Shown here: positions 16,846 through 25,497 of the stretch, in pieces
Layout: each line of letters opens with the position of its first letter
How positions within the stretch are numbered: the first letter of the stretch is position 1
From: Heyndrickxia sporothermodurans
GTDB taxonomy: Bacteria; Bacillota; Bacilli; Bacillales; Bacillaceae_C
Assembly (NCBI RefSeq): GCF_016785185.1
Contig: NZ_JAEKDY010000023.1
Reading direction: 5' to 3' (one strand)
Length of the DNA stretch: 39,069 nt
The notes under the pieces: model-generated
Told to the model about the DNA's origin: nothing
Databases searched by the model: none
What the model saw: only the letters and a program-made list of their open reading frames with translations
Position numbers and translations under genes: made by a program

Positions 16846-16878
16846 TTAGATTTAAATTAACTAAAATACCTTTATATC

Positions 16879-17751
16879 CTATTTCACCCAACCAAGTATC
16901 ATTTCACGAATCAACTTACTTGCTGTATTTGCCGTTTGTTCTGATGAATCATAGATAGGGGCTACTTCTACTAAATCTCCGCCAACAACATTCACTTGTG
17001 AACGTGCGATTTCATGGATTGATGCTAGTAATTCTTTTGAAGTAATCCCGCCACAATCAACTGTTCCTGTTCCGGGTGCATGTGCAGGGTCTAGAACATC
17101 AATGTCAATTGTTACGTAAACTGGACGACCAGCAAGCTTCGGAAGCACTTCCTTCAATGGCTCAAGTACTTCGAACTTTGAAATATACATTCCATTTTCT
17201 TTTGCCCATTCGAACTCCTCTTTCATTCCGGAACGAATGCCGAAAGAATATACATTTCCAGGACCAATTAATTCAGCCACTTTTCTGATCGGTGTGGAAT
17301 GGGAAAGTGGCTCTCCTTCATATTCGGAACGCAAATCTGTGTGTGCATCCATATGAATAATCGCAAGATCCGGATACTTTTTGTACATCGCCTTCATAAC
17401 TGGCCATGAAACAAGATGTTCCCCACCCATTCCTAATGGAAATTTATTATCCTTTAATAGCCCATCAATATATTCCTCGATAAGATCAATACTGCGCTGC
17501 GGGTTTCCGAAAGGCAATGGAATATCACCTGCATCGAAGTATTTCACCTCTTCTAATTCTCGGTCCAAATATGGACTATACTCTTCTAAGCCAATTGAGA
17601 CTTCTCTTATCCGCCCCGGACCGAAGCGTGAGCCTGGTCGGTAGCTAACTGTCCAATCCATTGGCATTCCGTAGATAACCGCTTGGCTTTCCTCATAGTT
17701 CGGATGGCTTTTAATAAAAACATTTCCGGAGTAAGCTTCATCAAATCGCAT
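16879..17751 (-). CDS. speB: Agmatinase
   Basis: Agmatinase hydrolyses agmatine to putrescine and urea in polyamine synthesis, in the cytoplasm. The 290-residue protein matches B. subtilis SpeB in length. Ureohydrolase metal ligands are present: GGEHLVSWPV near residue 107, HMDAHTDLRSEYEG near 134, and DIDVLDPAHAPGTGT near 214, which bind the two Mn ions. It starts at ATG 17751 behind GGAGGTACACAT, 18 bases after the speE stop. The 3' end has a decayed twin at 7766-7822, which places the right boundary of the accessory islet at this gene. Confidence 0.95.
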   Translation of the reverse strand: MRFDEAYSGNVFIKSHPNYEESQAVIYGMPMDWTVSYRPGSRFGPGRIREVSIGLEEYSPYLDRELEEVKYFDAGDIPLPFGNPQRSIDLIEEYIDGLLKDNKFPLGMGGEHLVSWPVMKAMYKKYPDLAIIHMDAHTDLRSEYEGEPLSHSTPIRKVAELIGPGNVYSFGIRSGMKEEFEWAKENGMYISKFEVLEPLKEVLPKLAGRPVYVTIDIDVLDPAHAPGTGTVDCGGITSKELLASIHEIARSQVNVVGGDLVEVAPIYDSSEQTANTASKLIREMILGWVK

Positions 17752-17769
17752 ATGTGTACCTCCTCTTCC

Positions 17770-18600
17770 TTATTCAGTTAAATCTTTAACAAACTTAGGC
17801 AGTACAAATGCTGCTTTATGAAGTTCTTTCGTATAGTATTTAGTTTCAATATCATGGAAGCGGTCTTCACTTACTTCAAGTGGATCATATTTTTTTGATC
17901 CTACTGTAAATGTCCACATCCCACTTGGATAGGTTGGAACATTCGCGATATATAGACGAGTGATTGGGAAAATTTCTTTTACATCCTTTTGTACTTCACG
18001 AATTAAGTCAGCTTTGAACCAAGGATTGTCCGTTTGTGCAACGAAAATACCGTCTTCTTTTAATGCTTTGGAAATTCCTGCATAGAAGCCCTTTGTAAAC
18101 AAATTAACTGCTGGTCCAACTGGTTCTGTTGAATCAACCATAATTACGTCATATTGATTTTCACTTTTTGCAATATGCATGAAACCATCATCGACTTGAA
18201 CATCAACACGAGGATTTTCTAGTTCACCTGCGATTTCGGGCAAAAATTTCTTGGAATACTCAATCACCTTGCCATCAATATCTACAAGTGTCGCTTTTTT
18301 TACGCTTGGATGTTTTAATATTTCACGTATAACTCCTCCGTCACCGCCGCCTACAACAAGAACGTTTTCTGGATTTGGATGAGTAAACAATGGAACATGT
18401 GCCACCATTTCATGGTAGACGAACTCATCTTTTTGCGAAGTCATCACCATATCATCCAAAAGAAGCATATTGCCCCATTCAGCTGTCTCTACCATATCTA
18501 GCTTTTGAAATTCCGTTTGTTCTGTATGTAAAGTTTGTTTGATCTCCATTGTAATTCCGAAATGATCAGTTTGTTTTTCAGTAAACCATAATCCACCCAT
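17770..18600 (-). CDS. speE: Spermidine synthase
   Basis: Spermidine synthase transfers an aminopropyl group from decarboxylated S-adenosylmethionine to putrescine. The product is 276 residues, as in B. subtilis SpeE. It shows LVVGGGDGGVIREILKHPSV near residue 80-100 (SAM-binding loop), VDIDGKVIEYSKKFLP, and MVDSTEPVGPAVNLF with the catalytic Asp. I chose ATG 18600 (MGGLWFTEKQTDHFG) because AGGAAGG lies about nine bases upstream; the longer reading from 18735 adds a hydrophobic stretch absent from the family. It is cotranscribed with speB, an 18-base gap apart. Confidence 0.95.
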   Translation of the reverse strand: MGGLWFTEKQTDHFGITMEIKQTLHTEQTEFQKLDMVETAEWGNMLLLDDMVMTSQKDEFVYHEMVAHVPLFTHPNPENVLVVGGGDGGVIREILKHPSVKKATLVDIDGKVIEYSKKFLPEIAGELENPRVDVQVDDGFMHIAKSENQYDVIMVDSTEPVGPAVNLFTKGFYAGISKALKEDGIFVAQTDNPWFKADLIREVQKDVKEIFPITRLYIANVPTYPSGMWTFTVGSKKYDPLEVSEDRFHDIETKYYTKELHKAAFVLPKFVKDLTE

Positions 18601-18845
18601 TTCCATCTTCCTTCCTATTATAAATATTAGCGTCCATGAATTACGTACTTCTAACTCATTTTTCCCTAAGACACTAAATACAAACATGAGAAAAAGTATA
18701 GTGAATTCTGGCAAAATTGCAAGAAAAATTTTCACTCATATATTAAAAATATTTCTACTAAAAAATTATTTTTTGCATGTTTAAAATAGGGTCTGTTTTT
18801 TCATACTGATACAATAGGCATTTTTAGAAGCTTGAGGTGAGCGTC

Positions 18846-20912
18846 ATGGAAACAATGACAAATCCAAAAATTAAAAAATCAAAACGTTTTTTAAGGTTAT
18901 CATTATTTGCCTTACTTATTGTTCTTACTATAACGATTATTTCTATAGCTGGAATTTTAATATATGCAAAAATATTAGGTCCTCCCCCTCTTTCTGTCCC
19001 GCAATCTACTCTATATTATTCAAATGATGGTACTCTTATCGGAGAAAGTAGTAACGGAGATAAAAGATACTGGGTTGATTTAGACGATGTAGCAGGAGAC
19101 TTGATCCATGCGACAATATCCATTGAGGATCAAAACTTCTACTCACACCACGGATTTGATTACAAACGAATTGTAGGTGCTGTTCTAGCAGATATAAAAG
19201 CGATGGAAAAGGTGCAAGGTGCTAGTACGATTTCGCAACAATATGCAAGAAACCTTTTTTTAACGCTTGATAAAACATGGAAGCGGAAAATTTCTGAAGC
19301 CTTTTATACGCTTCGACTAGAGATGAATTATGATAAAAAAGAGATTTTAGAGGGCTATTTAAACACAATAAATTATGGTAATAAAGCATATGGAATCGAA
19401 GCCGCCAGCCAATTTTATTTCGGAAAAAAAGCGAAAGATCTCAGTCTAGCAGAGTCGGCCATGTTAGCAGGAATACCAAAAGGGCCAAATATTTATTCAC
19501 CTATTGGTCATTTTGATCGAGCAAAATTAAGACAAAAGATTATTCTACAATCAATGGTTCAAAATGGCTATATAACACAAAAAGAAGCTGATAAGGCAGC
19601 AAGCAAGAAGCTCAAAATTATCGGTGAACATTCCTATTCGCAAACACAGGTTGCCCCTTATTTTCAAGATACGGTGAAACATCTTTTAAAAACTAAAATT
19701 GGGCTTGACGATCGAACCATTGATTTAGGCGGTCTTCGTGTGTACACAACATTGAATACCGAACAACAAGAAATTGCCGAAAAGGTGATTGACGAAACCA
19801 TTTCCGAGGATTCTAAAATCCAAGTAGGATTTACAGCTATGGACCCTAATACAGGCTTTGTATCTGCATTAGTTGGTGGGAGGAAATACGAGGCTAGTCA
19901 GTTTAATCGGGCTGTACAAGCTATTCGCCAACCAGGCTCCACCATTAAACCATTACTATACTATGCAGCTTTAGAAAAAGGATTTACGCCAACAACAATG
20001 ATGAAAAGCGAACCGACTACTTTCCGTTTTGATGATGGTAGGAAGGATTATACTCCACATAATTTTAATAGTAAATACGCGAATGATGAAATTACTATGG
20101 CACAAGCACTCGCACTTTCTGATAATGTATTTGCAGTGAAAACACATTTATTTTTAGGGGAAGACGTTTTAGTACAAACAGCCAAACAATTTGGAATCGA
20201 GACAAAAATGTCTAAAGTTCCTTCTTTAGCTTTAGGAACATCCGGTGTCCGTGTCATTGATATGGTCAATGCATATAGCCTTTTAGCAAATGGCGGTAAA
20301 CAAGTGGAGCCAGTCTTTATTACGAGGGTAGAGGATTATCAAGGGAAGGTTATATATCAGTATGAACCTCCTAGTGAGCACATTCTTGATCCAAAGCTTG
20401 CCTTTATAATGGATCAAATGATGACAGGGATGTTTGATAAAAAATTAAATGGATATTCGAGTGTCACAGGGTCAACGATTGCTAGTCAAATAACAAGACA
20501 ATATGCAGGTAAATCCGGGTCAACCGATACGGACAGCTGGATGATTGGATTCACTCCACAGCTTACTGCGGGAATATGGACGGGATATGATCAGGGGAAC
20601 CAGATTACACTAAATGCAGATAAACTATATGCCAAAAACATCTGGGTGCGCTTTATGGAAAAGTCCCTTGAAGATCAGCCAATCAAAACATTTAAACAAC
20701 CAAAAGGTGTAATTGCTGTACCAATCGACCCGGAAAGTGGAAAAATTGCAACCGATGACTGTCCAGTTTCTCGATTAACATATTTCATCGAGGGAACAGA
20801 GCCTACTGATTATTGTGATAAACACATTAATGAAGAAAATCTTTGGAAGCACGATAAAAGACATGAAAAAGAGAACAAAAATTGGCTTAAAAGGTTATTT
20901 AAATGGTTTTAA
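18846..20912 (+). CDS. pbpG: Class A penicillin-binding protein (PbpG/YwhE)
   Basis: A bifunctional peptidoglycan synthase, 688 residues, probably working on the spore cell wall as PbpG does in B. subtilis. One N-terminal membrane helix (residues ~17-42) precedes a GT51 transglycosylase domain (ISIEDQNFYSHHGFDYKRI with catalytic Glu near residue 92, QGASTISQQYARNLFLT). The transpeptidase domain has the active-site RQPGSTIKPLLYYAA (Ser near residue 364), SDN near 424, and KSGST near 555 in place of KTG. I chose ATG 18846 over GTG 18837, since GAGGTGA would then be the ribosome site. It is divergent from speE. Confidence 0.93.
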   Translation: METMTNPKIKKSKRFLRLSLFALLIVLTITIISIAGILIYAKILGPPPLSVPQSTLYYSNDGTLIGESSNGDKRYWVDLDDVAGDLIHATISIEDQNFYSHHGFDYKRIVGAVLADIKAMEKVQGASTISQQYARNLFLTLDKTWKRKISEAFYTLRLEMNYDKKEILEGYLNTINYGNKAYGIEAASQFYFGKKAKDLSLAESAMLAGIPKGPNIYSPIGHFDRAKLRQKIILQSMVQNGYITQKEADKAASKKLKIIGEHSYSQTQVAPYFQDTVKHLLKTKIGLDDRTIDLGGLRVYTTLNTEQQEIAEKVIDETISEDSKIQVGFTAMDPNTGFVSALVGGRKYEASQFNRAVQAIRQPGSTIKPLLYYAALEKGFTPTTMMKSEPTTFRFDDGRKDYTPHNFNSKYANDEITMAQALALSDNVFAVKTHLFLGEDVLVQTAKQFGIETKMSKVPSLALGTSGVRVIDMVNAYSLLANGGKQVEPVFITRVEDYQGKVIYQYEPPSEHILDPKLAFIMDQMMTGMFDKKLNGYSSVTGSTIASQITRQYAGKSGSTDTDSWMIGFTPQLTAGIWTGYDQGNQITLNADKLYAKNIWVRFMEKSLEDQPIKTFKQPKGVIAVPIDPESGKIATDDCPVSRLTYFIEGTEPTDYCDKHINEENLWKHDKRHEKENKNWLKRLFKWF

Positions 20913-20920
20913 AGATCAAA

Positions 20921-21042
20921 TGCGGAAGCGCCTTGGTCAGCCCCGACAAGCAAATAACCTTTCACCAATGAAGTCTGCTTTTTGACTTCATTGGTGAAAG
21001 GTTATTTGACCTCGAGGGGCTAGGCGCTGGAGCTGGACGTAG
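20921..21042. repeat. Dispersed repeat with nested perfect inverted repeat
   Basis: The outer part reads GCGGAAGCGCCTTGGTCAGC at the left and GAGGGGCTAGGCGCTGGAGC at the right, which pair as AGCGCC/GGCGCT and AGCCCC/GGGGCT. This pattern recurs between genes in many Bacillaceae, to my recollection. Inside it sits a perfect 25-bp inverted repeat, 20951-20975 and 20984-21008, with an 8-base loop. Nothing in it is coding. It lies between pbpG and ywhD and may form a very stable RNA hairpin. A collapsed copy lies at 32814-32850. Confidence 0.8.
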
Positions 21043-21100
21043 ACTTCACCAGTAGGAAAGTTATTCACAATCGATTATTTTATAGTTTCCCAAACGTTGA

Positions 21101-21133
21101 AAAAACTCGGGGTGTGCGTCCCCGAGTTTTTTC
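21101..21133. terminator. Intrinsic terminator, pbpG/ywhD
   Basis: ACTCGGGG / CCCCGAGT with flanking A-run and T-run (stem extends to 11 bp with A-T pairs), a 7-base loop and TTTTTT on the plus strand. The A-run makes it work for minus-strand transcripts too. It serves the convergent pbpG and ywhD genes; the rest of 20913-21245 holds the repeat and no gene. Confidence 0.9.
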
Positions 21134-21245
21134 GTGTCCTAGTTTGTATATGCAAACCATCAATTCTAGTTTACTTATTTTCCATGGAATCAGCAAGTAG
21201 CTGCAAATAAATTCAAACAAATGTCACGATTTATTCACATTTACT

Positions 21246-21755
21246 TTATTCCGCTGCCAAGCCTTTTTTTAACTCTTCACTAGACAGCTCCCACATTTTT
21301 TCATCGTGACTTTTCAAGAAGTCTGCCAATATTTTTTTAGATTTTGCATCCATATGGTCAACAATAATATGGCGCTTTAATGATTTATCTAAACGATTTA
21401 CGTGCTCTGGCAATGATTTATACCCACGTCTTGCTTCTTTATTAACAGTCATTTCACAAGCTGTCACACCCGCAAAATATGGTCCTTCCTCTTTTCTGTC
21501 GATCGTCACCCAAACTAACCAATAAGGCTTAGCCCCTTCTGGAACATCCTCACGATTAGGTAAAAATTTCACCCTTTTCTCAACAGAACTTCGTGCATGC
21601 ATAGCACCAATATCAACAAAGGCTTCTCCTTCATTTACATCTACAAATACCGGTGATACATTCTCTAAACTTAATGATCCGATTCCGAATCCTCGATGCC
21701 CATCGGTAGGATCGTTTTTAATAATATTGAATTCTAGCTTTTTCTTCCCTTCCAT
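21246..21755 (-). CDS. ywhD: YwhD family protein
   Basis: A 169-residue cytoplasmic protein of the YwhD family, found in Bacillaceae next to ywhC; its function is not known. There is no membrane segment or recognised catalytic motif. It starts at ATG 21755 behind AGGAGGTTTCGTA. Family-like stretches are GHRGFGIGSLSLENVSPVFV and FAGVTACEMTVNKEARRGYK. The gene lies 15 bases downstream of ywhC on the same strand and is probably cotranscribed. Confidence 0.85.
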   Translation of the reverse strand: MEGKKKLEFNIIKNDPTDGHRGFGIGSLSLENVSPVFVDVNEGEAFVDIGAMHARSSVEKRVKFLPNREDVPEGAKPYWLVWVTIDRKEEGPYFAGVTACEMTVNKEARRGYKSLPEHVNRLDKSLKRHIIVDHMDAKSKKILADFLKSHDEKMWELSSEELKKGLAAE

Positions 21756-21770
21756 TACGAAACCTCCTGA

Positions 21771-22451
21771 CTACATAAACATTGAAAAAATTGTTTGAAA
21801 GCTAGATAGAAAAAAGTTACTAACTTTTTGCATCAGCGGAAAAATGGTGTATTCATCTAATGGTGTTACAATAATAATTAGAAATACTAAAATACTGTAT
21901 TGTTCAAATTGAGTCATTTTTGCCCGTACGGTAGGGCTCACTAAGTCCTCCACAATTCTATACCCGTCTAGCGGCGGAAGTGGAATTAAATTGAAGACAA
22001 ATAACATCATGTTTAGTTGGACAAAAATATTTAAAAAATCCATGATGAAGCTTGATGCATTCGTCCATGAACCTGAAGAAATTAAAAAATAGAAAACCCC
22101 ATATCCGATAAATGCCAATAATAAATTACTTAACGGACCCATAATCGAAACTAAAATTCCTGCAGCTCTCGGGTTTTTAAAATGGCGCCGATTGACGGGT
22201 ACAGGTCGTGCCCAACCAAAACCAGCAATTAAAATAAGAATCGTCCCAAATGGATCAAGATGTTGAATCGGATTTAATGTTAAACGACCTTGATCCTTAG
22301 CTGTTGGATCGCCAAATTTATATGCCGTATACGCATGGGCAAATTCATGCACGGTAAAAGCAATTAATAATGTAATAACTACAAACGGAAGTTGTTCAAT
22401 TGGATATTTCAAAATACCAGACAAAAAATTAATCAATTGATCCACATGCAA
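21771..22451 (-). CDS. ywhC: Site-2 protease family zinc metalloprotease (YwhC)
   Basis: An M50-family intramembrane zinc protease of 226 residues. The zinc site is HEFAHAYTAYKFGD near residue 34 (HExxH form), followed by the NPIQHLDPFG segment, and the third ligand lies in NLIPLPPLDGYRI (NPxPxLDG-like). There are several hydrophobic helices. Substrates of YwhC are not established; family members cut membrane-bound regulators. The start is ATG 22451 with AAAGGGG directly upstream. It precedes ywhD by 15 bases. Confidence 0.9.
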   Translation of the reverse strand: MHVDQLINFLSGILKYPIEQLPFVVITLLIAFTVHEFAHAYTAYKFGDPTAKDQGRLTLNPIQHLDPFGTILILIAGFGWARPVPVNRRHFKNPRAAGILVSIMGPLSNLLLAFIGYGVFYFLISSGSWTNASSFIMDFLNIFVQLNMMLFVFNLIPLPPLDGYRIVEDLVSPTVRAKMTQFEQYSILVFLIIIVTPLDEYTIFPLMQKVSNFFLSSFQTIFSMFM

Positions 22452-22546
22452 ACCCCTTTTTCAATCATTCTATTCATTCTAACTATTAGTATACAACAAT
22501 CCAATGATAAATTCCTTGTAGTGAAGCTCTTTTTATTAATATCCCC

Positions 22547-22575
22547 TTGCATGCCCTTTCATAAAGCAATACACT
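22547..22575 (+). promoter_or_regulatory. Candidate sigma-A-type promoter of ywhB
   Basis: TTGCAT (22547-22552) and TACACT (22570-22575) are separated by 17 bases, about 45 bases before the ywhB start. Matches to the consensus are moderate. A TATACT a little further downstream is an alternative -10 box. Confidence 0.4.
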
Positions 22576-22619
22576 TTGAATTGTATATACTATTTTTCGT
22601 AAAAGGAGATGTCAATTGA

Positions 22620-22805
22620 ATGCCATACATTACAGTAAAAATGTTAGAAGGTCGTACAGAGGAACAAAAAAAGGCTTTAGTAGAAAAGGTAACAGAAGCT
22701 GTTAGTGAAACTGCTGGTGCACCAAAGGAAAATATCGTCGTTTTTATTGAAGAAATGTCAAAAAATCATTATGCAGTAGGCGGAAAAAGATTAAGTGATA
22801 AGTAA
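22620..22805 (+). CDS. ywhB: 4-oxalocrotonate tautomerase family protein (YwhB)
   Basis: A 61-residue tautomerase with catalytic Pro as the second codon (MPYITVKMLEGRTEEQKKAL), exposed after removal of Met. It closely resembles B. subtilis YwhB, which keto-enolises 4-OT substrates in vitro and works as a small oligomer; the natural substrate is unknown. Family segments KENIVVFIEEMSKNHYAVGG are intact. AAAGGAGATGTCAATTGA precedes the ATG, the usual spacing. It is monocistronic: a hairpin follows. Confidence 0.95.
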   Translation: MPYITVKMLEGRTEEQKKALVEKVTEAVSETAGAPKENIVVFIEEMSKNHYAVGGKRLSDK

Positions 22806-22806
22806 A

Positions 22807-22830
22807 AAGAACCGGGCATGCCCGGTTCTT
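22807..22830 (+). terminator. Palindromic hairpin after ywhB
   Basis: AAGAACCGGGC and GCCCGGTTCTT form a perfect 11-bp stem with the loop AT. On the plus strand the following CTTCTTGG is a poor U-tract, so termination may be incomplete. The preceding A-run gives a U-tract for minus-strand transcription. Confidence 0.6.
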
Positions 22831-22879
22831 CTTGGATTAATATGGAGCATTATATATAAAATCACTAAAAGGCCTTAAA

Positions 22880-23375
22880 AATTGGTAGTTTCCTGTTCAA
22901 TCGGGTCGCTTTTGTTTCTTGCGGTACCATTGGCGGTGGTGCTCCTGCTCTATCGGTTCGCTTTTGACTCTTGCAGTACCATTAGCGTTAGTGCTCCTGC
23001 TCTATCGGTTCGCTTCCGTCTCTTCAGGTACCATTGGCGGTGGTGCTCCTGCTCTATCGGTTCGCTTTTGCCTCTTGCAGTACCATTGGCGGTGGTGTTC
23101 CTGCTCTACCGGCTCGCTTTTGACTCTTGCGGTCCCATTGACGTTCGTGCTCTTGCTCTATCGGTTCGCTTCCGTCTCTTCAGGTACCATTGACGTTCGT
23201 GCTTCTGCTCTATCGGTTCGCTTCCGTCTCTTGCGGTACCATTGCGGTGGTGTTCCTGCTCTATCGGCTCGCTTTTGCCTCTTGCGGTACCATTGGCGTT
23301 CGTGCCCCTACTCTATCGGATCGCTTCCGTCTCTTGCGGTACCATTGGCGGCGGGACGCCTGCTCCATCGGATTA
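22880..23375. repeat. Tandem array A, 52-bp unit, about 9 copies
   Basis: A GC-rich tandem array between ywhB and ywgA. Unit starts, taken at the GGTACC-like motif, fall at 22923, 22975, 23027, 23079, 23131, 23183, 23235, 23286 and 23338. All steps are 52 bp except one of 51, where a single G is missing near 23245. Each copy runs GGTACCATTGGCGGTGGTGC, then CTGCTCTATCGGTTCGCTT and TGACTCTTGC. A first partial copy precedes 22923. The array is not coding: the period is not divisible by three, so frames change each copy. The sequence ends before 23375 in TGCTCCATCGG. No CRISPR-like spacers are present. Confidence 0.9.
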
Positions 23376-23426
23376 ATCCTTCATTCTATTAATTCCTTAC
23401 TTTTTAATCAAAACAAACAGCTAAGC

Positions 23427-23939
23427 CTATTCCTGTGGCTTAGCTATTTTTTTCAATGACTCAATATATTTGTATGCTTCGTCAATTTCAGCTGCACTAT
23501 ACTTCTGTTTTGCCTTAACAGTTTGGATTTTTTCGATGACCTCTTGCTGAGGAAGATTATCAAAATAAAGAACCGTAGATACCAACTCTAGAAAACGTGA
23601 ATTTTGTTCGTTCATATTGACTAAACATTCATCTAAATGTGGAACCTTTGTTTCATACATACTTAGAAACTCTTTACCACTATCAGTGATTGTATAGCGA
23701 TATTGAAAGTATCCGCCTTTTTTTTCTTTCACTTCTTCAATAAAACCTAAATTAGTAAGTTCCTCTACCCGAAGAGTTAACTCTTCTGAATAAGGACCAT
23801 AAAAGTGAAATTGAAATCTTTCTTGAAAAGGAAAATCTAACTTTTTCGATATATAGATCATCTTTTGTAACTTCTTCCGTCCAATAATCTCTCCTGAAGC
23901 TGCAAGTGCACCCATCAATCTAACATGATCATTTAACAA
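23427..23939 (-). CDS. ywgA: YwgA family protein
   Basis: A 170-residue protein of the YwgA family; its function is unknown. The N-terminal half looks like a winged-helix-type domain (GRKKLQKMIYISKKLDFPFQ, then FYGPYSEELTLRVEELTNLG), comparable to a transcription-factor or antitoxin-like fold, which is inference. The start is TTG 23939 with GGGAGATGAG upstream; the family begins ML. It follows ywfO on the same strand in the B. subtilis order with a gap of 47 bases. Confidence 0.85.
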   Translation of the reverse strand: MLNDHVRLMGALAASGEIIGRKKLQKMIYISKKLDFPFQERFQFHFYGPYSEELTLRVEELTNLGFIEEVKEKKGGYFQYRYTITDSGKEFLSMYETKVPHLDECLVNMNEQNSRFLELVSTVLYFDNLPQQEVIEKIQTVKAKQKYSAAEIDEAYKYIESLKKIAKPQE

Positions 23940-23986
23940 AGAAACTCATCTCCCGCTTAATAAAAACTTATCTATCGTAATTCACA

Positions 23987-25288
23987 CTATAAACTCTCTA
24001 GTATGGAGCGAATCTTCTGCTTTATTTCGCTATTCATCGTGTCATCATGAATAAAGTCAGCTGGATAATATAATTTATGATCGGTTCTGCGTTTTCCTGA
24101 AATAGCATCGACAATGTCAGATGCCCTCGATAACTCGCTTAATTCACCATTTGACTTTAGTAAATGAATAGGAAGTCTCTCCTCTTCTTCACCTGGACGA
24201 TAAAAATCATATGGAAGGTCAGATGAAGAATCAACCACTAAATAATAGTTAGGATCTATTCCTGCTTCTTTAAAAAGATTTTCTAATTTACTATGTACTT
24301 TGAATTGCTTTGCTGGATCAAAGTCAACATATTTAAATAAGTTTCTATTCACAAATCTTGTACATAAATCACTTAAAATCGAATCATCTTCATCCTGCCA
24401 CATTTGAAAATAATATAATATGACATTTTCATCTAATTTTAAATAGTCTTCTAATGTCATTTCATCCTCAAAAAGGGAATAAAAATGAACTGGATGCTGT
24501 TTAAAGGAGTAATATTCATCATGTAACTGCTTTGCCCGATGCAAGATTTTCGTTAAGATTACTTCTGCACTGCGGGTGACTGGATGAAAATATATTTGCC
24601 AGTACATTTGATAGCGGCTCATAATATAATCTTCGACTGCATGCATTCCGCTATATTTAAACACTACCTGTTCTTCACGCGGCCGCATTACTCGCAATAG
24701 TCTTTCTATATCAAAATGGCCATAACTAACTCCTGTAAAATAGGCATCCCTAAGCAGGTAATCCATCCGATCGGCATCAAGTTGACTCGATATTAAACTA
24801 ACGATCAATTTATTTTCATAAGTTTTAGCAATGACTTCCGCTACTTTCTTGGGAAAATCAGGACCAACTTTAGCCAATACTTTGTTCACTTCAGTATTTC
24901 CAACAATAATTTTCTGTGTAAATTCCTCATGATCAAGTTGAAAAACCTTTTCAAAGGAATGTGAAAATGGACCATGTCCTAAATCATGTAAAAGAGCCGC
25001 ACATAAGGTAAGAAGACGATCCTCTCGATTCCAATCTTTTCTTCCATCAAAAACATCATCAATAATTCTTCTAATAATTTCGTAAACACCTAGGGAATGA
25101 TTAAACCGACTATGTTCTGCACCGTGAAATGTAAAATAAGTGGTTCCGAGCTGACGAATTCGACGCAGACGTTGAAATTCTTTTGTAGCTACTAAATCCC
25201 ATATGACCCTATCTCTTACATGGACGTAGCGGTGAACAGGATCTTTAAAAACCTTTTCCTCGCTTAACTTCTGTTTAGAATATTCCAT
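23987..25288 (-). CDS. ywfO: HD-domain phosphohydrolase (YwfO)
   Basis: A 433-residue HD-domain hydrolase with the family lead HRYVHVRDRVIWDLVATKEF and HSRFNHSLGVYE, then HDLGHGPFSHSFEK and LDADRMDYLLRDAYFTG. The HD ligands are all present. B. subtilis YwfO and SAMHD1-like relatives act on dNTPs or related nucleotides; the substrate here is inferred only from the family. The start is ATG 25288 behind GAAGAGGGTTAGAC. It sits upstream of ywgA and divergent from rsfA. Confidence 0.92.
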   Translation of the reverse strand: MEYSKQKLSEEKVFKDPVHRYVHVRDRVIWDLVATKEFQRLRRIRQLGTTYFTFHGAEHSRFNHSLGVYEIIRRIIDDVFDGRKDWNREDRLLTLCAALLHDLGHGPFSHSFEKVFQLDHEEFTQKIIVGNTEVNKVLAKVGPDFPKKVAEVIAKTYENKLIVSLISSQLDADRMDYLLRDAYFTGVSYGHFDIERLLRVMRPREEQVVFKYSGMHAVEDYIMSRYQMYWQIYFHPVTRSAEVILTKILHRAKQLHDEYYSFKQHPVHFYSLFEDEMTLEDYLKLDENVILYYFQMWQDEDDSILSDLCTRFVNRNLFKYVDFDPAKQFKVHSKLENLFKEAGIDPNYYLVVDSSSDLPYDFYRPGEEEERLPIHLLKSNGELSELSRASDIVDAISGKRRTDHKLYYPADFIHDDTMNSEIKQKIRSILESL

Positions 25289-25497
25289 GTCTAACCCTCT
25301 TCCCAGACTATCTTTTTTATATTATAGCGTTCTTTTTTTGAATATGAAAGACGTTGAATATTGCTCTTATTTTACAAACCCAACATGCTAATTTGAGAAA
25401 CTATTATATTTTTTACAATATTGGTATAAAAGAGGTCCGTTTTGTCCATCCTTTGAATATTGGGGAAAGTTAATTATGAATATGGGAGTTGAGAAGT

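Noticed and set aside
7838..16928. Full integrative element with an integrase
   Set aside because: No recombinase or conjugation gene is visible, and tRNA or other att signals are missing; only the duplicated speB end supports mobility.
18774..18808. Sigma-G promoter for pbpG, GCATG with CATACTG
   Set aside because: CATACTG at 18802-18808 resembles the -10 box, but the candidate -35 is about 22 bases away, beyond the normal 17-18.
22882..23459. ORFs of 89 to 157 codons across array A
   Set aside because: The 52-bp period is not a multiple of three, so the frame shifts each copy; they have no ribosome sites and no family resemblance.
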